A stretch of 42,608 nt of DNA, taken from a bacterium. GTDB lineage: Bacteria > Zhuqueibacterota > Zhuqueibacteria > Zhuqueibacterales > Zhuqueibacteraceae. Position numbers and translations under genes: made by a program. The notes beneath the pieces are model-generated. The model made no database searches, was not told where the DNA came from, and was given only the letters and a program-made list of their open reading frames with translations. The stretch spans positions 1 to 42,608 of the forward strand of contig JAKLJX010000036.1 of NCBI GenBank assembly GCA_023150945.1, read 5' to 3'. Positions 17,001 to 25,245 of the stretch are shown piece by piece (the stretch's first letter is position 1; every line of letters starts with the position of its first letter).

Positions 17001-19460
17001 ACGGAACAAACCGCGGAGCTGAGGATCAAGCTATTGGTGCGAAACTACGGCTTGGCGACCTCGGACAGTGTGCAGATCACTTTGACGGCCATGCACCGCC
17101 GTGAGAATCAAACGCTGGTCTTGGCGCAAGCAATGCTGCCGCCGGTGGGTTTTGCGGACAGCCTGACTGCAGTCTGGGCCGGTGCCGGCCGTCGCGGTGA
17201 GTATGTAATCCGCGCGGAAGTTGATCCGGCAAATCGCATTGCCGAGGTCAACGAACTCAACAACAGCAGTGAGGCGGCGATCTATTTCTCGCCCGTCACG
17301 GCCATGCCGGCAGCGCCGCGATCGGCGGCGTTGGTGAATCATCCGCAGCCGACGCTGGCGGTCTACAATCCGGTTGGCAGTGCGCCAGCGGCTCAGCAGG
17401 TACAGTTTGAGATCGACACCAGCGCAAGCTTCACCGGCGCCGGCAAAATGGCGTCGGCGTTGCTGCCTTTGGGAGAATTGCAAACCGCGTGGCAGGTGGC
17501 GGCACCGCTGGCTGATGGCCTTTATTTTTGGCGCAGCCGCAATTTTGATCACGGCGTGCCGAGCGTCTGGCAGACGCAGTGGTTTTGGCTGGCGGCGCAA
17601 AGTCCTTTTGCCGGCATGCGTCAAATCGGAGAGCAATTGCAATCCGGAATCTTTTTCAACACCAATCTCACGGCCGCGGGCGTGGATCTGGCGCGCGAAA
17701 CGGCGCGCGCGCTGAATGTGCAGGTGCAATCCGCGGGGCACGATGACGGCAATTATTGCTATCTCATCGTGAATTTCAATCTCATCAATGCCGACCGCCG
17801 CGGCCACAACGTGGCGGCGATTGATCCGGCCACGCAGCAGTTGCTGGCGCCGCCGCGAGTCTACGACACTTTTGCCTCGAGCGCGGCTGCCGACAGTCTC
17901 GCGGCCTTCATCGAAAGCCTGCCCCCGCGCACGCTGGTGCTGGCCGGCATTCAAGACGAGGGCAGTTTTCGCATGACGGAGCGCGCCCATCGCGCGCTGG
18001 CGAGCATCGGCAGCCAACGCTCGCGCCAGGTTGGGCTGCGCGACTCGTGGGCGCTTATCGGCGCCAAAGGGCTGACAGCCGGCGCCGCGGTGGAAATGCA
18101 CAAGCCCGCCGGCACCGGCGAGGCCGCGGTGGATTCAACGTTCATGCCCTTTTTCAATGGCGGTGTTTTTCATTCCCAGGAAATCGGGCCGGCGCAAAAT
18201 TGGAAACAGTTGGAATGGTATGTTGCATCCGTGGGCGCGGCCGCCGGCGGCACGGCGCTGCAACTCGCTCTGGCCGGCCGCCAAAACAATTCCACTGAGT
18301 GGCAGCCGTTGGCCGCCGAGTTGACCGGCGGAGCGTTTTCTCTGACCGGCATTTCGGCGGCGCAGTATCCGTTCTTGCGGCTGACGGCCACGCTCAGCGA
18401 TGACGACGGCCTCGATTCGCCCGTGCTGCGCGGCTGGTCAGTGGGTTTTGAGAGCGCGGCGGATTTGGCGGTTTCTCCCGACTTCCTGCGCGTCTCCGCC
18501 GACACGCTGCAGGAAGGTGAAGCCGTGACCATCGCCGCGATGGTTTTCAGTTTCAAGCTCGAGAGCGCCAATCCTGCCGTCAGCAGTGCGCGAAATCTCA
18601 CCCTTCGATTTGCGCATGCCGATCCCGGCAGCGAACGGTCGCAGCGTACGATCAACACGCTGACGGCGACTTTGCGCGATAACGAATCGCGCGAGTTCGC
18701 CTCGACTTGGAATACTGCCGGTTATCGCGGCGCCGTGACCCTGTTCGTGGAAGTCGATCCCGAGAATGTTTTGGCCGAGCCGTTCGAGTTCAACAATCTC
18801 GCCGCCCGCCAGATTTTTGTGACCACGGATGCCCAACCGCCGCGCGTGGAAGTGACTTTCGACGGCGCGGTGATCATGAATGGCGACTACGTGAGCGCAC
18901 AACCCAGAATCGTGTGTGAAGTGCTTGATGACAGTGCTTTGCCGATCAGCGATACCACGCACGTCTCGGTTTATCTCGACGGCGAACGCATGGCTTACAG
19001 CAGCGGGCTGCTGGCGTTTTCGAGCTCGCCGGCGGGGACGCAGGCGAAAGCAACGGTCACGTTTCTGCCGCAGCTCCAGGCCGGCGCGCACAACCTCCGC
19101 GTGGCTGCCCGCGATGCTGCGCTGAACGCCGGGGAGTTTCAAATCGAAGTGCGCGTGGACGACACGTTGCATCTGCGCGAGGTGATGAACTACCCCAATC
19201 CGTTTGCAAATGAGACGGAATTCACTTACCATCTCACCCAGCCGGCGCAGCAGGTCACGATCAAAATCTACACAGTTGCCGGACGGCTGATTGCGAACCT
19301 GACGCCAGGCCCGGCGCATGCCGGATTCAACCGTTTTGCTTGGGATGGCCGTGATGCGGACGGCGATCGCCTCGCCAATGGCGTCTACTTCTACAAAGTC
19401 ATTGCCCAGAGCCAGGCCGGCAGGGACGAGGTGGTGCAGAAGTTTGTGGTGATGCGGTGA
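14079..19460 (+). CDS. Giant secreted C25 cysteine peptidase (gingipain/PorU-like) with ILEI-like domain and C-terminal sorting domain
   Basis: 1793 residues. Order of parts: signal peptide (basic start MKSRLRD, cleavage near QAQ); an N-terminal region with LKLAIKTDGLYHLSFEDL, like the PorU/gingipain propeptide side; the C25 peptidase domain at about 600-955 with catalytic His823 (FQGHAGS) and Cys855 (SMTCHTARF), 32 residues apart as in gingipains; a CARDB-like adhesion domain at about 957-1070; an ILEI/FAM3-like domain at about 1225-1342 (NVAAIDP, VLAGIQDEGSF, RDSWALIGAKG); a second CARDB-like domain at about 1461-1584; and an NYPNPF...FTYHL sorting domain from residue 1704 ending at the C-terminus. 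This predicts export by a type IX-like route. ATG 14079 is preferred over 14040 because it yields the signal peptide and a 4-bp overlap with the GT4 gene. A sortase role (PorU) is possible, but the length and extra domains favour a surface protease. Confidence 0.88.
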   Translation: MKSRLRDCSCCRRLLPRAAIFARQFLVLAASLPAPLQAQLTVLENSAQHLRLQVTIPTPQFSQRSISGEQFDLIAMPGFVVQHQPGLPVQSLTLILPPAGDPAIEVVTTPGPVFTDKRPMPSLAALLDTETEAVRYALSEAQAAALPAARLAGQAWWRGFRLARLEILPLRLVGERLEFFSTVQVTLHFPAAPQNAAAENFLLTEFETGVLAPLVNFAIGRNWRGHSLPSSALPEWDLPGEASALKLAIKTDGLYHLSFEDLTAAGWPAATIDPARLQLFHRGRELPLLLQEDGDSLFEAGEELLFFGERKAGEDSYYDDFTDTNIYWLAHGRGPGLRMATRTVSASAGATGEFFLSTRHFEEDRLYYHGDNDAQLYATLAIPGETWIWQMLPGNSVFKTDLMLQNVATSAPACTLRGRVRGVTVDPANPDHHSQFWLNGSLIGEIFYDNNEEVLFSAVFPGSLLREGKNSFELHERQDTGAQYDQIYLDWLEVGYWRNYVASDHFLNFREPEGVSQGLARYQITNVRNEEILLFDRTQAQLLTGFAVTPGAPGQFVVTFADTVMPGREYFIAAPEARQRPAALLANQPSQWRARSNAAEYLIITHADFLAAAERLAAYRRHHDGLTVAVIAVEDIYDEFNFGIAHPAAIRRFLQHAYQQWQPPRPAMVCFFGDASWDPKQNANDSFKRDFVPSFGNPVSDSRLACFDGEEDFLPELITGRVPVENLEQAHAVIDKIIAQEAAPLAEWNKTFIFLNGGTDSFEQEWFQSQSEALINRHIQPNPIRGQAVRVYKTTPGRLIGELKPQILSALEAGATMLTFQGHAGSQTWDLMMGNADLGELRNRDRYPFIASMTCHTARFATPNQTSFGEEFLRPAERGTTAFWGTTGWGFIFQDRVLLDSLFMALSREGVRRLGAATTLARVRLWQAFGSSTNNVNSIDQYTLLGDPATQLALPQQPDLVLAPSALTVTPELPTEQTAELRIKLLVRNYGLATSDSVQITLTAMHRRENQTLVLAQAMLPPVGFADSLTAVWAGAGRRGEYVIRAEVDPANRIAEVNELNNSSEAAIYFSPVTAMPAAPRSAALVNHPQPTLAVYNPVGSAPAAQQVQFEIDTSASFTGAGKMASALLPLGELQTAWQVAAPLADGLYFWRSRNFDHGVPSVWQTQWFWLAAQSPFAGMRQIGEQLQSGIFFNTNLTAAGVDLARETARALNVQVQSAGHDDGNYCYLIVNFNLINADRRGHNVAAIDPATQQLLAPPRVYDTFASSAAADSLAAFIESLPPRTLVLAGIQDEGSFRMTERAHRALASIGSQRSRQVGLRDSWALIGAKGLTAGAAVEMHKPAGTGEAAVDSTFMPFFNGGVFHSQEIGPAQNWKQLEWYVASVGAAAGGTALQLALAGRQNNSTEWQPLAAELTGGAFSLTGISAAQYPFLRLTATLSDDDGLDSPVLRGWSVGFESAADLAVSPDFLRVSADTLQEGEAVTIAAMVFSFKLESANPAVSSARNLTLRFAHADPGSERSQRTINTLTATLRDNESREFASTWNTAGYRGAVTLFVEVDPENVLAEPFEFNNLAARQIFVTTDAQPPRVEVTFDGAVIMNGDYVSAQPRIVCEVLDDSALPISDTTHVSVYLDGERMAYSSGLLAFSSSPAGTQAKATVTFLPQLQAGAHNLRVAARDAALNAGEFQIEVRVDDTLHLREVMNYPNPFANETEFTYHLTQPAQQVTIKIYTVAGRLIANLTPGPAHAGFNRFAWDGRDADGDRLANGVYFYKVIAQSQAGRDEVVQKFVVMR

Positions 19461-19797
19461 CAAAAAGCTCAAGCCCGGAGCCTGCGCCATTTCATGTGAT
19501 TCCGTCATCTGCAGGCGTTGAGAGCCGGCCGCTCCTTTCTCTGTCCTTCCGTAAGGAACCTCTGCGGAGGTCGGCACGTTGCCGAGTCATCCACAGAAGT
19601 CCTCGGAATGAGAACATCACCGCCTGTCATCTCGCAGGGAGCGCGTAACGATCCAGGACTTTAATGTCGAGCCGAATTCGATGGCAAAGACGGATTGTAC
19701 TGCCGGGGCGAAATGCAGTACGAAGCACGGAGCCGAGTCATCTTCAATTGCGTCACCGCGCAAAGCATGAGGCGAGCGACAAACGAGATCAACTGCC
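19461..19797. other. Gene-free spacer with two small hairpins
   Basis: About 337 bases. Two adjacent short stem-loops stand at 19558-19571 (ACCTC-TGCG-GAGGT) and 19571-19585 (TCGGCA-CGT-TGCCGA). No T-run follows, so they are not obvious intrinsic terminators. I see no gene in either strand. Confidence 0.5.
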
Positions 19798-20160
19798 GTG
19801 GAAAAAACCAAAACAAAGCAGCACGTGAGCGCGCGCCTGCGTGAGGAAGTCGAAATCACGACGTTTCGCGCGGGTGGCCCAGGCGGCCAGCATCAGAACA
19901 AAACCGAGTCCGGCGTGCGCCTGAAGCACCTGCCCACCGGCCTGGTGGTGATTGCCCGCGAGCATCGCTCACAAATCAAGAATCGGGAGGAGGCCTGGCG
20001 CCGGCTGCTCGAAAAACTCGCGAAGCGCAATCGCAAACCCAAGCCGCGCAAGCCCACGCAAGTGCCCGCACGCGTGCGGGAACAGCGCTTGCGCGAAAAA
20101 AACCTGCATTCCCGGAAAAAGGCCGAGCGCTCACACCCGCGCGCAACGCCCGACGAATGA
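19798..20160 (+). CDS. Small GGQ release-factor-like protein (RF-1 domain, ArfB/RF-H-like)
   Basis: 120 residues. It contains the peptidyl-tRNA hydrolysis motif in [20 protein letters not shown] (GGQ at about residues 28-30), followed by [20 protein letters not shown] as in class I release factors, and a long Arg/Lys-rich helical tail (about residues 60-120) like the ribosome-channel tail of ArfB. It lacks the codon-recognition domain. The likely role is freeing stalled ribosomes or an accessory release function. Start is GTG 19798; no better start is visible. It stands alone between the C25 peptidase and the M1-like peptidase and has no clear operon partners. Confidence 0.82.
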   Translation: MEKTKTKQHVSARLREEVEITTFRAGGPGGQHQNKTESGVRLKHLPTGLVVIAREHRSQIKNREEAWRRLLEKLAKRNRKPKPRKPTQVPARVREQRLREKNLHSRKKAERSHPRATPDE

Positions 20161-20248
20161 GTCTTGTTGAGAGAATCCGCCGGATGATGCACCCGCGTCT
20201 GCATGTGGATGGTTACTGGTTCCAAAATTCTTCGGAGGAGGAGGAAGC

Positions 20249-22318
20249 ATGACCCTCGCACGGGTTGTGAGGAATTTCGCGTGTTTCACTCTCATCGCGC
20301 TGAGCGGCGCGCGCCTTGCGGCCCAACCGGGGGCCGCGGCCTCCGCGCCCGCACGGTTGGAAAATCAGCGCGTTCTATTTCCCCAACCACTGAGTCCCCG
20401 CATTGCCAACTACGACATCGACGTCAAGCTCGACACCCACAAGCGCGAGCTGCAGGGAAAGCAGCGGTTGGTGTGGCACAACCAAACCAAGAGTGCCGCA
20501 ACCGAGCTGCAGTTTCACCTTTATCTCAATGCCTTCCGCAATGACCGCTCGACTTTCATGCGCGAGTCAAGCGGCAGCTCTCGGGTTGAGGAGGACGGCT
20601 GGGGCTTCATCGAAGTCGATCGGCTGCGCCTGCCGGAACGCAATGAAGACCTGACTAGCCGCCTCGAATTCATTCAACCGGACGATGGCAATCCTGACGA
20701 CAAAACCGTAGCGCGCGTGCCGCTGTCCCGGCCGGTGGCGCCGGGTGATTCGATCGTGGTGGAGTTCGACTTCAGCGCCAAATTGCCGCAGCCGCCCTTC
20801 GCTCGCACCGGCGCCAAGGAGGAATTCTTCTTCGTGGGGCAATGGTTCCCCAAGATCGGCGTGTACCTCGACGGCAAGTGGAACACCCACCAGTTTCACG
20901 CTCATTCGGAGTTCTTTGCCGATTTTGGCGTTTACAACGTGCGCCTGACCGTGCCCGCAGCGAACATTGTCGGCGCCACCGGCCTGGAGATCGAAGTCAG
21001 CGATAATGGCGACGGCACCAAAACGCATGTCTATCGCGCGGAAGACGTGCATGACTTTGCCTGGACTACCAGCCCGGAGTTCGTCGAGTTCAACGATCGC
21101 GTGCAGGATGTTGACCTCCGCGTGCTGATGCAGCCGGATCACGTCGATCAGGGGCAACGCCATCTGGAAGCCGCCAAGACGGCGGTGGAATATTTTCAAA
21201 ACTGGTACGGCGATTATCCCTTTCCGAATCTCACCGTGGTCGATCCCCGGCGCGGGGCCATGCAAGCGGCCGGCATGGAATATCCCACCTTGATCACCGC
21301 CGGCACGAATTACGGCTTGCCCGCCGGCCTGCGTCTGGTGGAGTCCGTGATCATTCACGAATTCGGCCACAACTACTGGTATCATCTTGTCGCTTCGAAT
21401 GAATTCGAAGAAAGCTGGCTGGACGAGGGCATCAACACCTTCACCGAAGTGCAAATCATGAATGATCGCTATGGCCCGGCCGGCGATTTCGTGGATCTCT
21501 TTGGCATCAAGATCAACAATCAGCAATGGCACCGCAATGTCTATTATCTCTGGAACGCGGATTTGGATCAAACCGTGCGCCGGGCCTGGGAATACTATCC
21601 CGGTAGTTACAGCACGAACTCCTATTCCAAACCCTGCCTGATGCTGATCACGCTGCAAAACTACCTGGGCCGGAAAAAGATGCAGGAAATCATGCGGGCC
21701 TATGTCAGCCGCTGGCGTTTCAAGCATCCCACCACACAGGATTTCATCAGTGTCGCCCAGGACGTTTCCGGCCGGGATTTGCGCTGGTTTTTCGACCAGG
21801 CCTTGTTCTCCAACGCCGTGCTCGATTACAGCGTCGAGCGTGTGGTGTCACGACCGGAACGCCAGGGGAGAGGCTTTGATTTTTCTCGCGCGAGGACCCC
21901 AGTGGATTCCAGCACCAGCGAGGACGAGTCCGGGGACTCGGCGGCCGGGGACGACAGCGTGAATGCCGCCGGCAAGAACCTGCTTCACCAAAGCAGCTTT
22001 TACGTTCGCCGGCTCGGTGATTTCAAGTTTCCCGTGGACGTCGTGGCCACCTTTGCCAACGGCGAAAAAGTGCGCGAGACCTGGGACGGCCGCGAGCTTT
22101 GGAAGAAATTCACCTACACCAAGCCCTCCAAACTCGTGGCGGCGGCGGTTGACCCCGATCGCAAGATCGCGCTCGAAATGAATTTCACCAACAACAGCGC
22201 CCGGGTGGAACCCGAGCGCCTGGGCGTCAACAAACTCGCCGTGCGCTGGCTATTCTGGATGCAATTTTTTCTGGATCAGCCCGAAGTGCTGAATCTGATT
22301 TCAGGCTTGATCTTTTGA
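20249..22318 (+). CDS. Exported M1-like zinc metallopeptidase
   Basis: 689 residues. Zinc site HEFGH at 370-374 followed by Glu393 (in WLDEGINTF), exactly the HExxH-x18-E spacing of gluzincins. Upstream QAAGMEYPTLIT replaces the usual GAMEN exopeptidase motif, as in the M1-like group with MEYP. A Tyr in NSYSKPCLML is a plausible catalytic tyrosine. An N-terminal signal peptide (FACFTLIALSGARLAAQ) predicts export. A Ser/Asp-rich linker near residues 545-570 precedes a C-terminal beta domain. A strong GGAGGAGGAAG ribosome-binding site just upstream fixes ATG 20249. Likely an extracytoplasmic aminopeptidase; substrate unknown. Confidence 0.88.
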   Translation: MTLARVVRNFACFTLIALSGARLAAQPGAAASAPARLENQRVLFPQPLSPRIANYDIDVKLDTHKRELQGKQRLVWHNQTKSAATELQFHLYLNAFRNDRSTFMRESSGSSRVEEDGWGFIEVDRLRLPERNEDLTSRLEFIQPDDGNPDDKTVARVPLSRPVAPGDSIVVEFDFSAKLPQPPFARTGAKEEFFFVGQWFPKIGVYLDGKWNTHQFHAHSEFFADFGVYNVRLTVPAANIVGATGLEIEVSDNGDGTKTHVYRAEDVHDFAWTTSPEFVEFNDRVQDVDLRVLMQPDHVDQGQRHLEAAKTAVEYFQNWYGDYPFPNLTVVDPRRGAMQAAGMEYPTLITAGTNYGLPAGLRLVESVIIHEFGHNYWYHLVASNEFEESWLDEGINTFTEVQIMNDRYGPAGDFVDLFGIKINNQQWHRNVYYLWNADLDQTVRRAWEYYPGSYSTNSYSKPCLMLITLQNYLGRKKMQEIMRAYVSRWRFKHPTTQDFISVAQDVSGRDLRWFFDQALFSNAVLDYSVERVVSRPERQGRGFDFSRARTPVDSSTSEDESGDSAAGDDSVNAAGKNLLHQSSFYVRRLGDFKFPVDVVATFANGEKVRETWDGRELWKKFTYTKPSKLVAAAVDPDRKIALEMNFTNNSARVEPERLGVNKLAVRWLFWMQFFLDQPEVLNLISGLIF

Positions 22319-22390
22319 AAATGGCCGGCTTCGTGCCGGGCATGACTTTGACGATTGCAGCGCGAGCGCAGAGCATTTCTGCACGTGAAT

Positions 22391-22448
22391 GTTCCCACCT
22401 CGGCCGAGCCGAGGTTTCCAAGACTTCGGGCAATGTGGGAACTCTGAG
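22391..22448. repeat. 58-bp dispersed palindromic repeat, copy B
   Basis: This copy has perfect 8-bp inverted ends, GTTCCCAC at 22391-22398 and GTGGGAAC at 22435-22442, and an internal CTCGGCCGAGCCGAG palindromic run. It matches copy A at 47 of 58 positions. It sits in the 220-bp gap between the M1-like peptidase gene and a membrane-protein gene. Confidence 0.8.
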
Positions 22449-22538
22449 GTTTCTCGTGCGACGGCCAACCCGTTGCAAGAACATTTGTGTCGGAAGCCTG
22501 CGATTTCGGATACACATTGAGTAGATAGGAAAACTGCC

Positions 22539-23456
22539 ATGCTTCGAACGAGCCTCAAAACCGGACTCGAACAGCTTCACGCCAACTGGCGCATGGTGCT
22601 GGTCTATTATCTCTCCAGTTTGGTGTTCGGATTGATTTTGACGCTGCCGATGTGGACGAGCCTGCGCCGATTCATCGGTGCCAGTGAAATGGGCGCACTG
22701 CTGGCCGGCCGGTTGGATTGGGATTTTGCAATCGAGTTCCTGCACAACAACCCCAGCCTGTTGCCGACGCTGCAGCGCCTGCTGGTGCTGATGTTCCTGC
22801 TGCACACGCTGTGGTCGCTGTTTCTCTCCGGCGGCGCGTTCGCGATTTTTGCCGCCGGCCGGAGATATGAGCCGGCCGTGTTCTGGAGCGGTGCCGCCAA
22901 ATACTTTGGCCGCTTCCTCCGCCTGTCAGCGTGGAGTCTCTTGCCGGCGTTTGCGCTGCTGCTGTTGCTGTTTCTGCCGGGACTGCTCAAGCGCGTGATC
23001 TTCGGCAGCGATCCCTACGAGAATGTCGGCTACTGGATGGGTTGGGTGACGGTGGGCTGGAGTTATGTGTGTCTGCTTTTTTTCAAACTGGTGTTTGACT
23101 ATGCCCGCATTCACGTGGTGATGGCGGAGGATCGGCAAATGCGCTTTGCTCTGGCCGAGGGCCTGCGCTTCGTGCTGCGCAATTTCGCAAGAGCCTTCGC
23201 GCTATCTCTGCTGTTTTTCTGCACCGGCCTGTTGGTCCTGGCAATCTACAACCCGCTGGCCGACAGTCTCGCCGCGCCGAGCGCACTGGTCATCTTTCTG
23301 CTGTTCGTCTTGCAGCAAGCCTATCTGTTTTGGCGCAAGGCGCTCGGCTTGGCGCTCGATGCCAGCCAGGTGCAGCTCTATCGCGAATCGCAGCGCGCCG
23401 CGCACGAGGAGCCGCAACCGGCCAATGAACTCGGCTGGGAAGGTGCATGGGCATGA
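22539..23456 (+). CDS. Integral membrane protein of unknown function
   Basis: 305 residues. I do not recognise a family with certainty. Six or so hydrophobic segments are visible (for example LVYYLSSLVFGLILTLPMW, LSAWSLLPAFALLLLLFLPG and ALSLLFFCTGLLVLAIY), with a conserved-looking loop FKLVFDYARIHVVMAEDRQ between the fourth and fifth. The C-terminal 30 residues are polar and acidic. The general plan resembles DUF-type six-helix membrane proteins found beside peptidases in FCB genomes. ATG 22539 lies after an AGGAAAA sequence. No signal for secretion. It may be an accessory to the exported peptidases around it, but that is only suggested by position. Confidence 0.7.
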   Translation: MLRTSLKTGLEQLHANWRMVLVYYLSSLVFGLILTLPMWTSLRRFIGASEMGALLAGRLDWDFAIEFLHNNPSLLPTLQRLLVLMFLLHTLWSLFLSGGAFAIFAAGRRYEPAVFWSGAAKYFGRFLRLSAWSLLPAFALLLLLFLPGLLKRVIFGSDPYENVGYWMGWVTVGWSYVCLLFFKLVFDYARIHVVMAEDRQMRFALAEGLRFVLRNFARAFALSLLFFCTGLLVLAIYNPLADSLAAPSALVIFLLFVLQQAYLFWRKALGLALDASQVQLYRESQRAAHEEPQPANELGWEGAWA

Positions 23457-23513
23457 CGCAGCAGCCCTTGCCGTTGCCAGTCGAAAGCAGGGCCGCCGTT
23501 CGCAGGAATCACC

Positions 23514-23542
23514 TTGCTTCCCGCACGGATTTAGCGTAGATT
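23514..23542 (+). promoter_or_regulatory. Predicted promoter of the small gene at 23553
   Basis: TTGCTT at 23514-23519, a 17-bp spacer and TAGATT at 23537-23542 preceded by CG. The expected transcription start is about 23549, a few bases before ATG 23553, so the mRNA would be nearly leaderless. Confidence 0.55.
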
Positions 23543-23552
23543 TTCGCCGCAC

Positions 23553-23819
23553 ATGAGGAGCCTGTCTGTGGCACAAAAAAGTTTCGTCTTGCTGATTGCT
23601 TCCTGGCTGGTCGTGCGCTTGCGCATCGGCCTGCTCTCCACCCGGCTGAGCTTGCAGCGTTTTCTGAATCAGCCTGCCATTTTTCTGGTTTCGCGGCGGG
23701 AGAGTCCCTTTGCCGAAGGCCGTTGGCTGCTGGCGAACCAGCGGCTGCATTTCATGTCACTCTCGCCACCTCCTGAAACCATCGAGATTCGTTCACTTCC
23801 TCCCCTTGGTTCCAATTGA
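23553..23819 (+). CDS. Small hypothetical protein with N-terminal membrane-like helix
   Basis: 88 residues, no family recognised. Residues 8-25 (AQKSFVLLIASWLVVRLR) form a hydrophobic helix; the rest is polar with several Arg residues. The N-terminal stretch faintly recalls the start of lasso-peptide B2 (transglutaminase-like) proteins, but the catalytic part is absent, so it could be a decayed remnant or a chance likeness. In its favour: a well-placed promoter and ATG immediately downstream. It ends 11 bp before the M16 peptidase gene and may be co-transcribed with it. Confidence 0.4.
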   Translation: MRSLSVAQKSFVLLIASWLVVRLRIGLLSTRLSLQRFLNQPAIFLVSRRESPFAEGRWLLANQRLHFMSLSPPPETIEIRSLPPLGSN

Positions 23820-23830
23820 AAGGATTGCGG

Positions 23831-25207
23831 ATGAAACGGGCATTGCTGGCCTTTCTGCTCCTGACCGCCGGCGCAGGGGCGCAAGAAACGGCGCTGCGCG
23901 TTCCCTATGAGCGCTTCGTCCTGCCGAATGGCTTGCATGTGATTCTGCACGAGGATCACACCACACCCACGATCAGCGTGAATGTGTGGTATCATGTCGG
24001 CTCGGGCAGCGAAAAGCCCGGCCGCACGGGCTTCGCGCATCTCTTCGAGCACATCATGTTCGAGGGATCGAAAAACGTGCCGGAAGGCGCCTTTGACGAA
24101 TGGCTGGAAGCCGCCGGCGGCGACAATAACGGCTCGACCACGCCCGACCGCACGAATTACTATGAAGACATCCCCACCAGCGCGCTCGAATTGGCACTGT
24201 TCCTGGAATCCGACCGCATGGGCTTTCTGCTCGACGCCATGTCGCCCGAAAAAGTTGACGGCCAGCGCGATGTGGTCAAGAATGAGCGCCGGCAAAGCTA
24301 TGAGAACCGGCCCTACGGCCTGGCTTTTCCCACGCTGGGCGAGAATCTCTATGCGCCCGATCATCCCTATCACTGGCCGACCATCGGGTACATGCAGGAT
24401 CTCTCCGCGGCATCGTATGAAGACGTGGTGGAGTTCTTCCAGAACTATTACACCCCGGCGAATGCGAGCCTGGTGATTGCGGGTGACCTCGATTCCCGCA
24501 GCGTCAAGCCGCTGGTGGAAAAATGGTTCAGCGACGTGCAGGGCAGACCGCAAGCGCCGCCGCAGGCTGTGCCGCCCGCCTCTCTCAATGAAGAGAAGCG
24601 GCTGGTGATGGAAGATCGCGTGCAATTGCCGCGGCTCTACCTGGCGTGGTTGACCCCGCCCATGTTCGCGCCCGGGGATGCGGAAATGGATCTGGTCGCG
24701 AATGTTCTGGCGGGCGGCAAGAATTCCCGCTTGTACCGGCGGCTGGTGTACGAGCTGCAAATCGCGCAGGAGGTGACCGCCTTTCAAAACTCGGGCAGTT
24801 TGTCCTCCGCCTTCGTGATCATCACCACCGCGCGCAGCGGCCACACGCTGGCCGAATTGGAGAAGGTGGTGCAGGAGGAAATCGATCGCTTGAAAGCAGA
24901 AGCCCCGCAGCGCCGCGAGGTGGAACGCGCCGTCAATCAATACGAGGCCGGCTTTCTCGGCAGTTTGGAGCTGGTCTCGCGCAAGGCCGACATGCTGAAT
25001 TCCTACTTCATGCGCACCGGTAATCCAGATTATTTCAACGAAGACTTGGCGCGTTACAAAGCGATTGCTCCCGAAGACTTGCGCAGCGCGGTGATGACCT
25101 GGCTGCGCAACGATGCCCGGGTCATCCTGAGTGTTGTGCCGGCGGGAAAGCAAGAGTTGGGCGTGGGCGGGCGGCTGGTCAATCCCGCCGCGGCCAAGAG
25201 CAACTGA
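23831..25207 (+). CDS. M16-family zinc peptidase, catalytic subunit type, exported
   Basis: 458 residues with a signal peptide (MKRALLAFLLLTAGAGAQ). The inverted zinc motif HLFEH lies at residues 70-74, and the third ligand Glu is at about 152 in NERRQSYEN, 78 residues on, as in pitrilysin-type M16 enzymes. The second half carries the inactive M16_C-type domain. ATG 23831 is preferred over TTG 23816: it follows an AAAGGA sequence and gives a proper signal peptide. The next gene encodes an M16 homologue without the zinc motif, so the two probably form a heterodimeric periplasmic or surface peptidase. Confidence 0.92.
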   Translation: MKRALLAFLLLTAGAGAQETALRVPYERFVLPNGLHVILHEDHTTPTISVNVWYHVGSGSEKPGRTGFAHLFEHIMFEGSKNVPEGAFDEWLEAAGGDNNGSTTPDRTNYYEDIPTSALELALFLESDRMGFLLDAMSPEKVDGQRDVVKNERRQSYENRPYGLAFPTLGENLYAPDHPYHWPTIGYMQDLSAASYEDVVEFFQNYYTPANASLVIAGDLDSRSVKPLVEKWFSDVQGRPQAPPQAVPPASLNEEKRLVMEDRVQLPRLYLAWLTPPMFAPGDAEMDLVANVLAGGKNSRLYRRLVYELQIAQEVTAFQNSGSLSSAFVIITTARSGHTLAELEKVVQEEIDRLKAEAPQRREVERAVNQYEAGFLGSLELVSRKADMLNSYFMRTGNPDYFNEDLARYKAIAPEDLRSAVMTWLRNDARVILSVVPAGKQELGVGGRLVNPAAAKSN

Positions 25208-25245
25208 TTCAGCGAACCTCATCTCAAAATCCGGACCACGCGACC

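Noticed and set aside
23669-25222. Long open frame on the minus strand opposite the catalytic M16 gene
   Set aside because: It mirrors the coding gene, has no recognisable family and no ribosome-binding site; long antisense frames are expected in GC-rich sequence.
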